Shown: positions 41,852-51,092 of the stretch, piece after piece | How the letters are laid out: the number at the start of each line of letters is the position of its first letter | Numbering within the stretch: the first letter of the stretch is position 1 | Assembly: GCF_000807675.2 (NCBI RefSeq) | Contig: NZ_CP019962.1 | Span: 3,755,157-3,819,156, forward strand | Reading direction: 5' to 3' | Length of the DNA stretch: 64,000 bases | Source: Eubacterium limosum | GTDB taxonomy: Bacteria; Bacillota; Clostridia; Eubacteriales; Eubacteriaceae | Notes under the pieces: model-generated | The model's input: the letters and a program-made list of their open reading frames with translations, nothing else | Told to the model about the DNA's origin: nothing | The model's database searches: none | Position numbers and translations under genes: made by a program

Positions 41852-42439
41852 TTACAATTCCGGACGATTCGAAGAGCCTTCTGGTTCCATATCCGTCTGA
41901 AGTGTATCCTGATCAATCTCTTCAGGATTTTTTTTGTTTGCCTTTACCAGTTCAATCTGGCTTTCAAACAGCTGGTTTTGGAGATCAAGAATCGCCTTAC
42001 GGTTAGATTCACTTTCGATTTTAGCTTGTTTCAGATGTTCACGGTATTGATTGAGCAGCTCATTCTTTTCCTCAATTTCTTTTTGAAGCTGTTCTTTTTC
42101 CTCGACAAGCTGAAGCTTACTCTCTTTAAGTTCATTGATTTCTTCGCCAGCAGTCTTTAACTCTTCCTTTACCAGATTAATATTATTGGCTTCTTCCTCC
42201 TGCTTACGCTCAGCAATGATCACATCCTTTTTAGCTTCAAATAAAAGCTCAGTGATGTTCATACAGCCAAGAATTGCAATGCGGATGTGGTTTGTGAAAG
42301 GATTGCGTTCCTTAACCTTTGTCAGTTCATCGTTGACAAAGGTTGCGATTTCGCGGATGTAATCTTCACTTTCCCCAGCTTTTACAGAAAAATCATTCTC
42401 TAAGATGCGAAGTTCGACAACTTTTTTTTCTTCAGGCAA
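41852..42439 (-). CDS. zapA: ZapA-like cell division protein with long coiled coil
   Basis: A 195-residue protein. Residues about 7-85 match the ZapA N-terminal domain (VVELRILENDFSVKAGESEDYIREIATFVNDELTKVKERNPFTNHIRIAILGCMNITELLFEAKKD), which bundles FtsZ filaments. It is followed by an exceptionally long Glu/Lys coiled coil (about 85-165) and an acidic tail. Typical ZapA has about 85-110 residues; extended forms are known in Clostridia. TTG at 42439, 8 bases after AGGAGG, is the start. It lies between lexA and a DprA-like gene. Confidence 0.8.
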   Translation of the reverse strand: MPEEKKVVELRILENDFSVKAGESEDYIREIATFVNDELTKVKERNPFTNHIRIAILGCMNITELLFEAKKDVIIAERKQEEEANNINLVKEELKTAGEEINELKESKLQLVEEKEQLQKEIEEKNELLNQYREHLKQAKIESESNRKAILDLQNQLFESQIELVKANKKNPEEIDQDTLQTDMEPEGSSNRPEL

Positions 42440-42536
42440 TTAACTTACCTCCTGTATATAAAAATTAATTAGTTCTCTTTCTATCATTATAAGTAATCTT
42501 GTAAGAAATTTCAAATAAAATATTAAAATATTACAA

Positions 42537-43427
42537 TTATTGTCGATTTTTAAGGATAAATTGCTTAATTTCTTCCATATTGCCAACTTGATACGCAATT
42601 CCTTCCTCCGTCATGGCGTCATAGCCATCGACATCGGATTTGACAATGGCATCATCGGCATAAATCGGTTTCCCATAGGTATGGGCAAAATGCAGAGTAT
42701 GAAGCGTCCCGCTGTTTCGGGCAAATTCAGATACAAGCACAAAATTAGAAGCCGCTGCCTGAAGCCGGTCTCTTTCAATAAACATATAGGCGTTCGAAGT
42801 GGACAGAGGAGAAAATTCACTGATGATACAGCCTCCCCCTGCTATGATACGTTCTGCGAGCTCCATATTTTCGCGAGGTGTAATGGTCATTAAATTTGAC
42901 GGTAAAAAGGCAACGGTTTTTCCTCCGGCCTTCAGGCAACCGAGATGTGCTGCGGTGTCACAGCCAAGAGCCAGTCCACTGACAACTGTATAGCCCTGTT
43001 CTGCCAGGCTTTTACCGCAATTATAGGCAAAATGATAGCCGATGTCTGACGGTACACGGGTGCCGATAACGGCCGCTCTGTTCATATTGGTAAGAGGTGA
43101 CAAATCGCCTTTATAATAGATCAGATCGGGACCATCCTCAAAAAGCAATGCTTTTGGAAAATTCTCAGAATAAGAATTGATCATCTTGATATCATTTTCT
43201 TCACAGCATTTTAAAATCTCATCCGCACGCTTTCGGGCATCTAAAAAGGTACCGATCGTACTATTGCGTGAAAAAACATTCAAAGATATACCGATTTCAA
43301 CCAGCTCTAAAAGATGGTAGTCCGCCGGATTATCAACGGATTTTAAAATGGTTTTTACTTTCTTTCGGCCAATGCCCTTTAGCTGGCAAAGTGCTATAAT
43401 ACTGCGGTTTAAATCGTTCTTATTCAT
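42537..43427 (-). CDS. DprA/Smf-like DNA-processing protein
   Basis: A 296-residue protein. Residues about 5-70 are helical and resemble a SAM/HhH-like N-terminal region (LCQLKGIGRKKVKTIL). A Rossmann DprA domain follows: AAVIGTRVPSDIGYHFAYNCG (about 115), VVSGLALGCDTAAHLGCLKAGGKTVAFLPS (about 145), FIERDRLQAAASNFVLVSEFARNSGTLHTLHFAHTYGKPIYA. DprA loads RecA on incoming single-stranded DNA; Smf paralogues outside competence loci have unclear roles. The C-terminal winged domain of classical DprA is missing. The ATG at 43427 follows AGAAGGG and is chosen over 43487. Confidence 0.8.
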   Translation of the reverse strand: MNKNDLNRSIIALCQLKGIGRKKVKTILKSVDNPADYHLLELVEIGISLNVFSRNSTIGTFLDARKRADEILKCCEENDIKMINSYSENFPKALLFEDGPDLIYYKGDLSPLTNMNRAAVIGTRVPSDIGYHFAYNCGKSLAEQGYTVVSGLALGCDTAAHLGCLKAGGKTVAFLPSNLMTITPRENMELAERIIAGGGCIISEFSPLSTSNAYMFIERDRLQAAASNFVLVSEFARNSGTLHTLHFAHTYGKPIYADDAIVKSDVDGYDAMTEEGIAYQVGNMEEIKQFILKNRQ

Positions 43428-43496
43428 AATTCTCTTCCCTTCTATTGCTAAGGCAGACGAAGGTGCTGCCTGGTATTTAAATTTCATGCATTAAGA

Positions 43497-43516
43497 CCGG
43501 GGCTTTTCAGCCCCGG
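43497..43516. terminator. GC-rich hairpin between the DprA-like gene and pheT
   Basis: CCGGGGC/GCCCCGG around TTTTCA with TCTTAA behind on the minus strand. It probably ends the pheST transcript. Confidence 0.6.
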
Positions 43517-43531
43517 TAAATTCCTGCAAAT

Positions 43532-43583
43532 AAATCTTTATATAATCTTAACGCGATTCGCAAAATCTTTATACGATCTTAAC
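43532..43583. repeat. Two tandem 21-base repeats
   Basis: AAATCTTTATATAATCTTAAC (43532-43552) recurs at 43563-43583 with two changes, 31 bases apart. About three helical turns between copies suggests a direct-repeat operator upstream of the DprA-like gene; only two copies, so not a CRISPR. Confidence 0.6.
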
Positions 43584-43602
43584 ACACTACTATTATACCA
43601 TA

Positions 43603-45987
43603 TTAATCCCTTAATTGGGCATTAAATCCATTTTTGAGGTCAGATAAAATTTCGTCCATTACTGGATTAATGTCATCATCTGTCAATGTCCTTTCTGGAT
43701 GACGGAATAAAATCGAATAAGCCAGGCTCTTCTTGCCCTTTTCAATCTGCTCGCCCTGGTATACATCAAAAAGCTCAACATTCTCCATAATACCTGTATC
43801 GTGAGCTTTGATAGTCGCCTCAATTTTTGAAGCCGGCACGTCCTCATCCAGGACAAGAGCGATGTCTCTTGAAGAACCAGGATACTTGGGCATTTCAACA
43901 AATTTAATGGCGTCCTGCTGTAATCCGGCCATTACGTCAAAGTCCAGCTCACAAGCATATGTACGTTTCGGCAGATCATAGTTTTTGACAACCATCGGAT
44001 GAATCTCCCCTATCTGTCCAACGAGGGTATCCCCCACTCTTATCTCCGCCTTTCTGCCTGGGTGATAGAGGTCTGGTCCAGCCAGAACAAAGTCGTATCC
44101 AGCAATACCCGAACGGTCAATCAGGAGCTCAACAACGCCCTTAATATCAAAATAATCAGTATTTCCGTAGGAAGAAATGACCAAGTGCTTGCGCTCAACA
44201 GGCAGTTCATCCTTATTCGAATTTTTATGGTAGGTTTGGGCAAATTCAAAGAAACGGCCTTGTGGATTTTTACGGTTATGGTTTAAACTCACCACTTCCA
44301 GCTGGTGACCTACCAGTGTATTACGCATAATGCTGTTTTCTTCACCAAGTGGGTTGATAAGCGGAACCAGCTCGTCACTGCAGTCCATATTTAAAGCGTT
44401 GATACGGTTGACACTGGTAAAAGAGGTGGTAAGGGTCTGGTAATATCCAGCGCCTACCAGAAGACTTTGAAGCATATCCTGGTATTTCTGTTTAGCACTC
44501 TTTCCACCGACAAGGGTAGTCCCGCCCATAATGGTGCTTGGAATCCTGTTATAGCCATAAATTCGCGCAACCTCTTCTGCCAGGTCTTCACGAATTTCGA
44601 GATCCTGTCGGTAGTCGGGTACCTTGACAACCAGATTGCCTTTGCCCATATTTTCAACGGTCAGGAACAGTCTTTCAAAAATACGGATGATTTCATCCTC
44701 AGAGAGATCGATACCAATGAAACGATTGATCCAGTCCACATTCACAGCAACCTCACGCGGTTCTTCTGGGTTGTGATAAACATCAATCATCCCCTCCAGA
44801 ACATCGCAGGCACCGATCAGATCAAACAGATAGGTTGCACGCAGAGCTGCGGTTTCAGCAAGACCCGGATAGATGCCCTTTTCATAGCGCCCAGAAGCCT
44901 CCGTACGCATGCCAAGCTTCTTAGATGTCAAGCGGATGCTGGTTTTGTCAAAACAGGCGGATTCAAGAACAACATACTCCGTATTTTCTGTAATTTCTGA
45001 GTTAGCGCCCCCCATAATCCCAGCGACAGCCACAGGGTATTTTCCGTTGGTGATCATCATCATGGATTCATCAATATTACGTTCCCTGTCATCCAGTGTG
45101 ACAACAGTCTTTTCCTTATTACCGGTTTTAACCACAATCTCGTCAGAATTAAGGCTCTTGTAATCAAAGGCATGAAGCGGCTGCCCAAGCTCTAACATGA
45201 CGTAATTTGTCACGTCAACAATATTGTTAATCGGGCGGACTCCACTGTTTAAAAGCTTAAGCTGCATCCACAGCGGAGAAGGCTCAATTTTTTTAACCTT
45301 GAACATTTTAGCCACATAGCGCGGACACAGCTCGGTTTCGACTTTAACACTCAGATAATCGGCAATTTGGTTTTGAGTTTCTTTTTTATCATAGAGTTTA
45401 ACCGGAGCCACTGACTCGTCAAGCGCTGCCGCAGCTTCACGTGCAATGCCATAAATAGACTGGCAGTCTCCGCGGTTAGCCGTTAATTCCACCTCGATGA
45501 TGCTGTCATCAATCCAGAGCAGCTCACGCACCTCAACACCCAGCTCAGTATTTTCAGGCAGAATATAGATACCATTTTTAATTTCAGGGGAAAACAAATC
45601 TGTATTCATCCCCAGCTCTTCAACAGAGCACATCATGCCATAGGACATAATGCCGCGAAAATCGGTACGGCTCATTTTATGCCCACCAGCTACCACTGAG
45701 TTTTCTACCGCAACCGGGACAACCGCCCCTTCAAAAACATTGGTCGCACTGGTGACAATGGTCAAAGGAGACGCAGCTGCCACATCAATCTGACAAACAA
45801 CCAGCTTATCAGCATCAGGATGCTTTTCAATTTTAACAATCTTACCAGTGATAACACCGGAAACTTCATCCGAAATGGGCTCAATGGTTTCCACCTTTGT
45901 GCCGGACATTGTCAGGATATCCCCGAAAGTTTTGGGGTCCTGTTCGATTTTTACATATTCTTTTAACCAGTTGAGTGATACTAACAT
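43603..45987 (-). CDS. pheT: Phenylalanyl-tRNA synthetase beta subunit
   Basis: A 794-residue beta chain of the (alpha-beta)2 synthetase. The N-terminal EMAPII-like tRNA-binding domain (ISDEVSGVITGKIVKIEKHPDADKLVVCQIDV) spans about 38-150. The B3/4 editing domain (about 200-400) and B5 domain, which holds ADxRxDLEIxEDLAEEVARIYGY-like sequence, follow. The C-terminal anticodon-binding ferredoxin-fold domain covers the last 90 residues (FVEMPKYPGSSRDIALVLDEDVP). The ATG follows AGGAGG. It lies 12 bases behind pheS, so one transcript under a T-box is expected. Confidence 0.97.
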   Translation of the reverse strand: MLVSLNWLKEYVKIEQDPKTFGDILTMSGTKVETIEPISDEVSGVITGKIVKIEKHPDADKLVVCQIDVAAASPLTIVTSATNVFEGAVVPVAVENSVVAGGHKMSRTDFRGIMSYGMMCSVEELGMNTDLFSPEIKNGIYILPENTELGVEVRELLWIDDSIIEVELTANRGDCQSIYGIAREAAAALDESVAPVKLYDKKETQNQIADYLSVKVETELCPRYVAKMFKVKKIEPSPLWMQLKLLNSGVRPINNIVDVTNYVMLELGQPLHAFDYKSLNSDEIVVKTGNKEKTVVTLDDRERNIDESMMMITNGKYPVAVAGIMGGANSEITENTEYVVLESACFDKTSIRLTSKKLGMRTEASGRYEKGIYPGLAETAALRATYLFDLIGACDVLEGMIDVYHNPEEPREVAVNVDWINRFIGIDLSEDEIIRIFERLFLTVENMGKGNLVVKVPDYRQDLEIREDLAEEVARIYGYNRIPSTIMGGTTLVGGKSAKQKYQDMLQSLLVGAGYYQTLTTSFTSVNRINALNMDCSDELVPLINPLGEENSIMRNTLVGHQLEVVSLNHNRKNPQGRFFEFAQTYHKNSNKDELPVERKHLVISSYGNTDYFDIKGVVELLIDRSGIAGYDFVLAGPDLYHPGRKAEIRVGDTLVGQIGEIHPMVVKNYDLPKRTYACELDFDVMAGLQQDAIKFVEMPKYPGSSRDIALVLDEDVPASKIEATIKAHDTGIMENVELFDVYQGEQIEKGKKSLAYSILFRHPERTLTDDDINPVMDEILSDLKNGFNAQLRD

Positions 45988-45999
45988 ATGGGGCTCCTC

Positions 46000-47022
46000 C
46001 TATTTGAATTGTGTCAGAAAACGCATGTCGTTTTCGAAAAGCAGACGTAAGTCGTTGATTCCGTATTTGGTCATGGCCACACGTTCAAGGCCCATGCCAA
46101 AAGCGAATCCGCTATAAACCTCCGGATCAATGCCGCAGTGGCGCAGTACATTAGGATGTACCATCCCACAGCCTAAAAGCTCAATCCAACCACTGTTGCC
46201 GCACACTTTGCAGCCGGTGCCGCCACATTTAAAGCAGGTTACGTCCATTTCAGCACTTGGCTCGGTGAAATAGAACTGATGCGGGCGGAATTTAGTCTGA
46301 ACAGTTTCTCCAAAAAGTTTTTTTGCAAACATATCAAGGGTTCCTTTTAAATCGGCCATCGTAATACCCTTATCAATGACAAGCCCTTCCATCTGATGGA
46401 ACACCGGTGAATGAGTCGCGTCGATTTCATCGGCACGGTAAACGCGACCCGGAGAGATAACACGCAGTGGCGGCTTTTCATCCATCATAACGCGAACCTG
46501 AACGGGTGAAGTCTGAGTTCTTAAGACAACCTCGTCATTGTAATAGAAGGTTTCCTGTAAATCTCTGGCCGAATGCTCCTGTGGCATGTTAAGATAATCA
46601 AAATTATATTTTGACCATTCAATCTCTGGCCCTTCGGCAATGGAAAAGCCCATTCCCAGGAAGATTTCTTCCAGATCGTTAATGATGATATTTAAAGGGT
46701 GCAGATTGCCTTCAGAAGGTTTTTTACCCGGCAAAGAAACATCCAGCTTTTCTTTTTCGATGGCTGCCATCATTTCCGCTGTCTCCAGCGCTTCCTTTTT
46801 TCCTGCCAGTCCGGTTTCAATTTCCTCCCGAACCTCATTGGCCAGCTTGCCAATAACAGGGCGCTCTTCCTTGGAAAGCTTGCCCATTCCCTTTAAGGCA
46901 GCGGTTAAAACACCTTTTTTACCAAGATATTTTACGCGGATGTCATCGAGCGATTTCATATCGCCGACAGTTTTCAGATCTTCCAAACAATTTTCTCTGA
47001 TGCGATTTAATTCCTCTTGCAT
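46000..47022 (-). CDS. pheS: Phenylalanyl-tRNA synthetase alpha subunit
   Basis: The 340-residue catalytic class-II chain. The N-terminal coiled coil (1-85) binds tRNA. Motif 2 is in HSARDLQETFYYNDE with VRVMMDEKPPLRVISPGRVYRADEIDATHSPVFHQMEG (about 195-225), and motif 3 in GFAFGMGLERVAMTKYGI (about 310). CFKCGGTGCKVCGNSGWIELLGCGMVHP is the usual Cys-rich C-terminal loop. The frame is open to 47142, but that stretch lies in the T-box leader; ATG at 47022, 6 bases after AAGGAG, is correct. Confidence 0.97.
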   Translation of the reverse strand: MQEELNRIRENCLEDLKTVGDMKSLDDIRVKYLGKKGVLTAALKGMGKLSKEERPVIGKLANEVREEIETGLAGKKEALETAEMMAAIEKEKLDVSLPGKKPSEGNLHPLNIIINDLEEIFLGMGFSIAEGPEIEWSKYNFDYLNMPQEHSARDLQETFYYNDEVVLRTQTSPVQVRVMMDEKPPLRVISPGRVYRADEIDATHSPVFHQMEGLVIDKGITMADLKGTLDMFAKKLFGETVQTKFRPHQFYFTEPSAEMDVTCFKCGGTGCKVCGNSGWIELLGCGMVHPNVLRHCGIDPEVYSGFAFGMGLERVAMTKYGINDLRLLFENDMRFLTQFK

Positions 47023-47073
47023 TTTTATCTCCTTCTTCATAATAACAATTTTATCGGATCGCGGCAGCAAACT

Positions 47074-47335
47074 AAAAAAGCCCTTTATGCAAAACTGCAT
47101 AAAGGACGAATAGATTCCGCGGTACCACCTTTGTTGCCGCAACCTATTTGGTGCAGCCCCTCACGTATAACGTCACGTTGACGTTGACCACTACAAGCAC
47201 CATGTGCCTTGGCAGTCAAAACTCAGGAGGGAACTTCAGTAGCACTGTTCACCAAAACCCTCTCAGCCGCCGGGGTTTTCTCTCTGTAAGTGAGCGGCGT
47301 GCCGCCTACTTTCTCCATCATCGTCTTTATCATAT
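47074..47335 (-). promoter_or_regulatory. T-box leader of pheST
   Basis: Read on the minus strand, the antiterminator bulge GGTGGTACCGCGG is at 47130-47118, followed by the terminator (arms CCTTTATGC/GCATAAAGG, T-run 47079-47074). A TTC at 47233-47231, in CTGAAGTTCCCTC, fits a Phe specifier codon. Uncharged tRNA-Phe should open the leader. Confidence 0.92.
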
Positions 47336-47341
47336 TCTTTT

Positions 47342-48178
47342 TTATTCGTGCATCGCCCGCGCGATATCGTACATCAAAATACCTGCCGCTACCGAAACAT
47401 TTAAAGATTCAGCATGTCCGTACATAGGTAGCTTGTATAAGTCATCACAGAGGTCCGCAATACACTTTGACATTCCCTTTGACTCATTGCCAAGAATAAT
47501 GCCCACAGCTTTCTGTGCAGCCAGCGAAGCAGACAGACTAGTTTTTCCCTGAAGCGAAGTCCCGATTATACGTGTACCCTGCTCCTTTAGAAAAAGAACC
47601 GTTTCTTCAAGGGCACAGGTTTGAAGCACCGGCAAATGAAACACCGACCCCATGGCCCCGCGCAAAACTTTTTCATTGTATATATCTGCGGTTTTTGATG
47701 AGCAGATAATACCGTCAAAGCCAGCGGCATCCGCTGTACGTATAATGGTTCCAACATTGCCCGGATCCTGCACATCATCTAATATAACATAACTCAGACA
47801 TTTTTTCCCGTTTTTTTTGCATTTTTTTTCAAAAAATTTTTCAGAGGTATCAAATTTATCTGCCGTACATAAAATACCTTCCGGCATCTTTAAAGCCGAC
47901 ATGGCTTCAAAAACGCTGGCGTCAACAGTGAAAACCGGGATACCCATGTCTTTCAGACGTTTAAAAGCTGACTTTACAGCCTCTTCAGCTCCCTCAATCC
48001 ACTGCGGCGTTACATAAACCGCAGTGATCGCCACATTCCAGGCTTCAGCCTCCATGAAAAGCTTGTTTCCTTCCAGAATAAACTGTTTCTCGCGGTCTCT
48101 GTTTTTTTTCTGTTTTAGCTTGATAACATTCTTAACCGTCAAATTCTGGCGTGATGTAATTAATTCTTGGCCCATCAT
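47342..48178 (-). CDS. TrmH/SpoU-family RNA 2'-O-methyltransferase
   Basis: A 278-residue SPOUT methylase. Residues 1-95 hold the SpoU substrate-binding region (NVIKLKQKKNRDREKQFILEGNKLFMEA). The knotted SAM domain has SYVILDDVQDPGNVGTIIRTADAAGFDGII (about 140-170), KVLRGAMGSVFHLPV, VGIILGNESKGMSKCIADLCDDLYKLPMYGHAESLNVSVAAGILMYDIAR. All three family motifs are present. The target is probably 23S rRNA, but the exact ribose is not deducible. ATG at 48178 lies 2 bases after the ktrA remnant stop; the in-frame start at 48226 would overlap it. Confidence 0.88.
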   Translation of the reverse strand: MMGQELITSRQNLTVKNVIKLKQKKNRDREKQFILEGNKLFMEAEAWNVAITAVYVTPQWIEGAEEAVKSAFKRLKDMGIPVFTVDASVFEAMSALKMPEGILCTADKFDTSEKFFEKKCKKNGKKCLSYVILDDVQDPGNVGTIIRTADAAGFDGIICSSKTADIYNEKVLRGAMGSVFHLPVLQTCALEETVLFLKEQGTRIIGTSLQGKTSLSASLAAQKAVGIILGNESKGMSKCIADLCDDLYKLPMYGHAESLNVSVAAGILMYDIARAMHE

Positions 48179-48179
48179 T

Positions 48180-48849
48180 TTAATTTCCAGACTGATAGAG
48201 GCGGGTGACATCATTAATATCTGCATTATCTCCGATCACGACCAGCTTATCGCCGGCCCGGATAACATCTGTTGCCACCGGCGAAACATTTAAATGATCC
48301 TGAGACCGGATCGCAATGACATTGAGCCCGTACTTTGTACGCATATCCAGTGATTCCAGGGCCTGGTTTTCCCATTTATGCAAGGCGTCAACCTCAACGA
48401 TCGAATGGTCTGTATCAAGCTCCAGTGCATCGATAAAATCACCGGAATAAAGACTGTGGCCGACGCGTTCCCCCATATCACGTTCTGGTGAAAAGACCTT
48501 TTTAACCCCCAGTTTGAGCAGAACCTTTTCGTGCTGGGCATTGTTGGCTTTTCCATAAATTTCCTGAATCCCAAGCTCCTGCGCGTTGACAACACCCATG
48601 ATACTGCTGTTGATATCGGAGGTAATAGAGATAATCACACGCGTCCACATTTTTTAATCCGATAGACTTCAGAGCATTAATATCCGAAACGTCGGCTTGC
48701 ACAGCGTAGGTGACATAGTTGGCAATATTCTGCACCTTTTCTTCATTCTTATCAACAACGATCACGTTTGATCCTAACTCACTCAAAGTGATGGCGAGCG
48801 CTTCGCCAAAACGGCCAAGCCCCAGAATAGCAAATTGTTTTTCTTTCAA
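48180..48849 (-). pseudogene. ktrA: ktrA/trkA K+-uptake regulator broken by a +1 frameshift
   Basis: Two frames together make one KtrA. The first (TTG 48849, AAGGAG upstream) gives the Rossmann start EKQFAILGLGRFGEALAITLSELGSNVIVVDKNEEKVQNIANYVTYAVQADVSDINALKSIGLKNVDA. The second continues with VIISITSDINSSIMGVVNAQELGIQEIYGKANNAQHEKVLLKLGVKKVFSPERDMGERVG and a TrkA-C domain. Dropping one base near 48639 (CACACGCG to CACCGCG on the plus strand) restores NVDAVIISIT, as in the family. This may be a true mutation, phase variation or a sequencing error. It lies 12 bases after ktrB and presumably formed its gating ring. Confidence 0.85.
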
Positions 48850-48861
48850 TTTATGCTCCTT

Positions 48862-50244
48862 TTAACCAATCAAGACATTGCCTTCAGGCAGCTTAAACTG
48901 GCCTTTATTCTCAAGTTCTTTTCTTTCTTTTCTCGTAATAACATAAGCGATCGTGAGTGGCCCGACACGTCCGATAAACATTGTAATAATCAACGCAACC
49001 TTGCTGAGCGCATGTAGGTGCGGTGTTAAATCACAGGTAAGACCAACAGTGGAGTAAGCCGAGAATACCTCAAAGGTAACGGCCATTGGGTCAGCTCCAG
49101 GTTCGCAGACCATTAAAACCATAATGATAACAATAATGATGGAAATACCAATGGTCAGCACACATGCCGCCCGCTTAATCGTGATCTCTGGAATACGACG
49201 TTTAAAACAAGTGACATCCTTCCGGCCCATCAGCTCAGTAAACAATGTGATAGCCATCATAGCCACAGCTGTCGTTTTAACCCCACCTGCCGTTGATCCG
49301 GGTGAACCGCCGATAAACATCAGAACAATCGTCAGCACCTTAGAAACCGGGTTGAGCCCTGTTTGACTAATGGTGTTGGAACCAGCTGTACGCGGCGTTA
49401 CAGACTGATAAAAAGCGGCGTAAATTTTCCCGTACCATGGCAAATTCCCCATTGTTTCAGGGTTAGCATGCTCAAAAATATAAAAAAGGACAGCACCGCC
49501 CACTACCAAAATAGCGGTGATGCTTAAAACAATTTTAGAGTGCATGCTCAACCGTCTGGTTGTCCGATAGCTGACGATTTCACTGGTAACTGCAAAACCC
49601 AGACCGCCGACAATAATAAGCGCACAAACAGTAAAGTTCAGCAGAAAGTTATTGGCATATCCTGTAAAGCTCTGAAAGCCGCCGATCAAGTCGAAACCAC
49701 CGTTACAGAACGAGGAGATCGAATGCCAGATACCAAAATAAATACCTTTCCCCAACCCGTAATCCGGAACAAAAACAAAGGACAGCAGCAACGCGCCGAT
49801 TCCCTCAATCACCAGGCAGGAAAAGACAATGTATTTGGTGAATTTCACAACCCCCTGTACCCTGTCTGAATTTACAGAGGATTGAATAAGCAGACGGTTT
49901 TTAATCGTAATGCGTTTACCCGCCAATACGAAAAAAATAGTCATTAAAGACATAAAGCCGAGACCACCGATTTGAATTAAAAGAATAATGACAATCTGAC
50001 CAAACAAAGACCAGTAAGTTCCAGTATCCACAACTACTAATCCTGTAACACATACACTGGAGGTCGCTGTAAATAAACAGTTTAGAAATCCCGGACTTTG
50101 ACCGGAGGCACTGGAGATTGGTAGGTTCAGAATCACTGCCCCCAGAAATATCACTGCTGCAAAGCCGAACATCAGAATTTCGGCTGGAGAACGATGCCGC
50201 ATAAAGGTAGTCATACGGCCACCTTTTTTAACAATGTTTATCAT
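48862..50244 (-). CDS. ktrB: KtrB/TrkH-type potassium transporter
   Basis: A 460-residue cation transporter with four membrane-pore-membrane repeats. Filter loops are visible: FTATSSVCVTGLVVVDT (about 65), SISSFCNGGFDLIG, YQSVTPRTAGSNTI and FEVFSAYSTVGLTCDLTP. FIGGSPGSTAGGVKT is the gating loop of KtrB. The KtrA partner gene directly downstream is frameshifted. The ATG at 50244 follows TTGGAG; GTG at 50280 and ATG at 50214 are alternatives. If ktrA is truly broken, K+ uptake by KtrB would lose nucleotide and c-di-AMP control. Confidence 0.92.
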   Translation of the reverse strand: MINIVKKGGRMTTFMRHRSPAEILMFGFAAVIFLGAVILNLPISSASGQSPGFLNCLFTATSSVCVTGLVVVDTGTYWSLFGQIVIILLIQIGGLGFMSLMTIFFVLAGKRITIKNRLLIQSSVNSDRVQGVVKFTKYIVFSCLVIEGIGALLLSFVFVPDYGLGKGIYFGIWHSISSFCNGGFDLIGGFQSFTGYANNFLLNFTVCALIIVGGLGFAVTSEIVSYRTTRRLSMHSKIVLSITAILVVGGAVLFYIFEHANPETMGNLPWYGKIYAAFYQSVTPRTAGSNTISQTGLNPVSKVLTIVLMFIGGSPGSTAGGVKTTAVAMMAITLFTELMGRKDVTCFKRRIPEITIKRAACVLTIGISIIIVIIMVLMVCEPGADPMAVTFEVFSAYSTVGLTCDLTPHLHALSKVALIITMFIGRVGPLTIAYVITRKERKELENKGQFKLPEGNVLIG

Positions 50245-50378
50245 TTGTCTGCTCCAAGTAAATATTTTATTTGCTTTCACCTATTGTACCATTCTGTCAA
50301 AAAAAAGCAAGGCCGTTTACCGCAACCAATATCTTTCTAAAGGAGATTATTACCCAACATGGTGAAAATATCACATAA

Positions 50379-50412
50379 AAAAAACTTCCCAAGGACTGAG
50401 AAGTTTTTTGTC
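50379..50412 (-). terminator. Terminator of infC-rpmI-rplT
   Basis: AACTTC/GAAGTT hairpin with TTTTTTTTA on the minus strand, 15 bases after rplT. Confidence 0.8.
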
Positions 50413-50426
50413 TTGGTTCTTAAAGC

Positions 50427-50783
50427 TTAAGCCTGATGTGCTTTTGCAACATCAACTAATTTTGCGAATGCATTAATGTCATTCATTGCTAAATCAGCTA
50501 AGATTTTACGGTCCATTTCAACGCCAGCCTGTTTCAGACCAAACATGAATTTGCTGTAGCTTAAACCATACATACGGGCACCTGCATTGATACGGGTAAT
50601 CCATAATCTTCTGAAATTTCTTTTCTTTTCTTTACGACCTCTGTAAGAAGAACGAAGTGCACGCATAACTGCTTCGTTCGCTGGTCTGTATAACTTGCTT
50701 TTAGCACCATAATAGCCTTTTGCAAGTTTTAATACTTTTTTATGCTTCTTTTTGGCATTAACGCCTTTTTTAATTCTAGCCAT
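50427..50783 (-). CDS. rplT: 50S ribosomal protein L20
   Basis: A 118-residue, strongly basic protein starting [70 protein letters not shown], a textbook L20. The long N-terminal helix enters 23S rRNA, and the globular end carries [28 protein letters not shown]. In Firmicutes L20 also binds the infC leader and represses its own operon; the candidate leader is at 51621-51775. It lies 24 bases after rpmI. Confidence 0.98.
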   Translation of the reverse strand: MARIKKGVNAKKKHKKVLKLAKGYYGAKSKLYRPANEAVMRALRSSYRGRKEKKRNFRRLWITRINAGARMYGLSYSKFMFGLKQAGVEMDRKILADLAMNDINAFAKLVDVAKAHQA

Positions 50784-50807
50784 TAAAATTTTCCTCCTTG
50801 CTCACTA

Positions 50808-51002
50808 TTATTTCATTAACATTTTTTTGACAACTTTTGCGTCACTTGGTACTAAGTAACCAGCTTTTCTAAGATTTCTCTTTCTTTTCTGGCTTTTCTT
50901 ATTTAAGATGTGGCTTTTATAAGCCTTAGCGCGTTTGATCACACCTGATTTTTTCACTTTGAAGCGCTTTGCAGCACCACGATGGGATTTCATTTTTGGC
51001 AT
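50808..51002 (-). CDS. rpmI: 50S ribosomal protein L35
   Basis: A 64-residue basic protein, [64 protein letters not shown], matching L35 over the whole length. It assembles into the large subunit near L15. Gene order infC-rpmI-rplT is nearly universal. The start follows GGAGGAATCG. Confidence 0.98.
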   Translation of the reverse strand: MPKMKSHRGAAKRFKVKKSGVIKRAKAYKSHILNKKSQKRKRNLRKAGYLVPSDAKVVKKMLMK

Positions 51003-51092
51003 AGTCGATTCCTCCTCCCTATCTTCGTCAACTTATTTTTTTATTTTATTTATATAATGAAGTATAACAAGTTATACCATTATAGGCTTAGC

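Noticed and set aside
43532-43583. CRISPR-like repeats
   Set aside because: Only two copies with 10-base gap and no cas genes; direct-repeat operator is simpler.
47023-47142. Longer PheS N-terminus
   Set aside because: The extra stretch is the T-box antiterminator/terminator and lacks a ribosome site.
48180-48849. Two separate small genes in place of one broken ktrA
   Set aside because: The two translations are consecutive parts of one KtrA family protein with a one-base joint.
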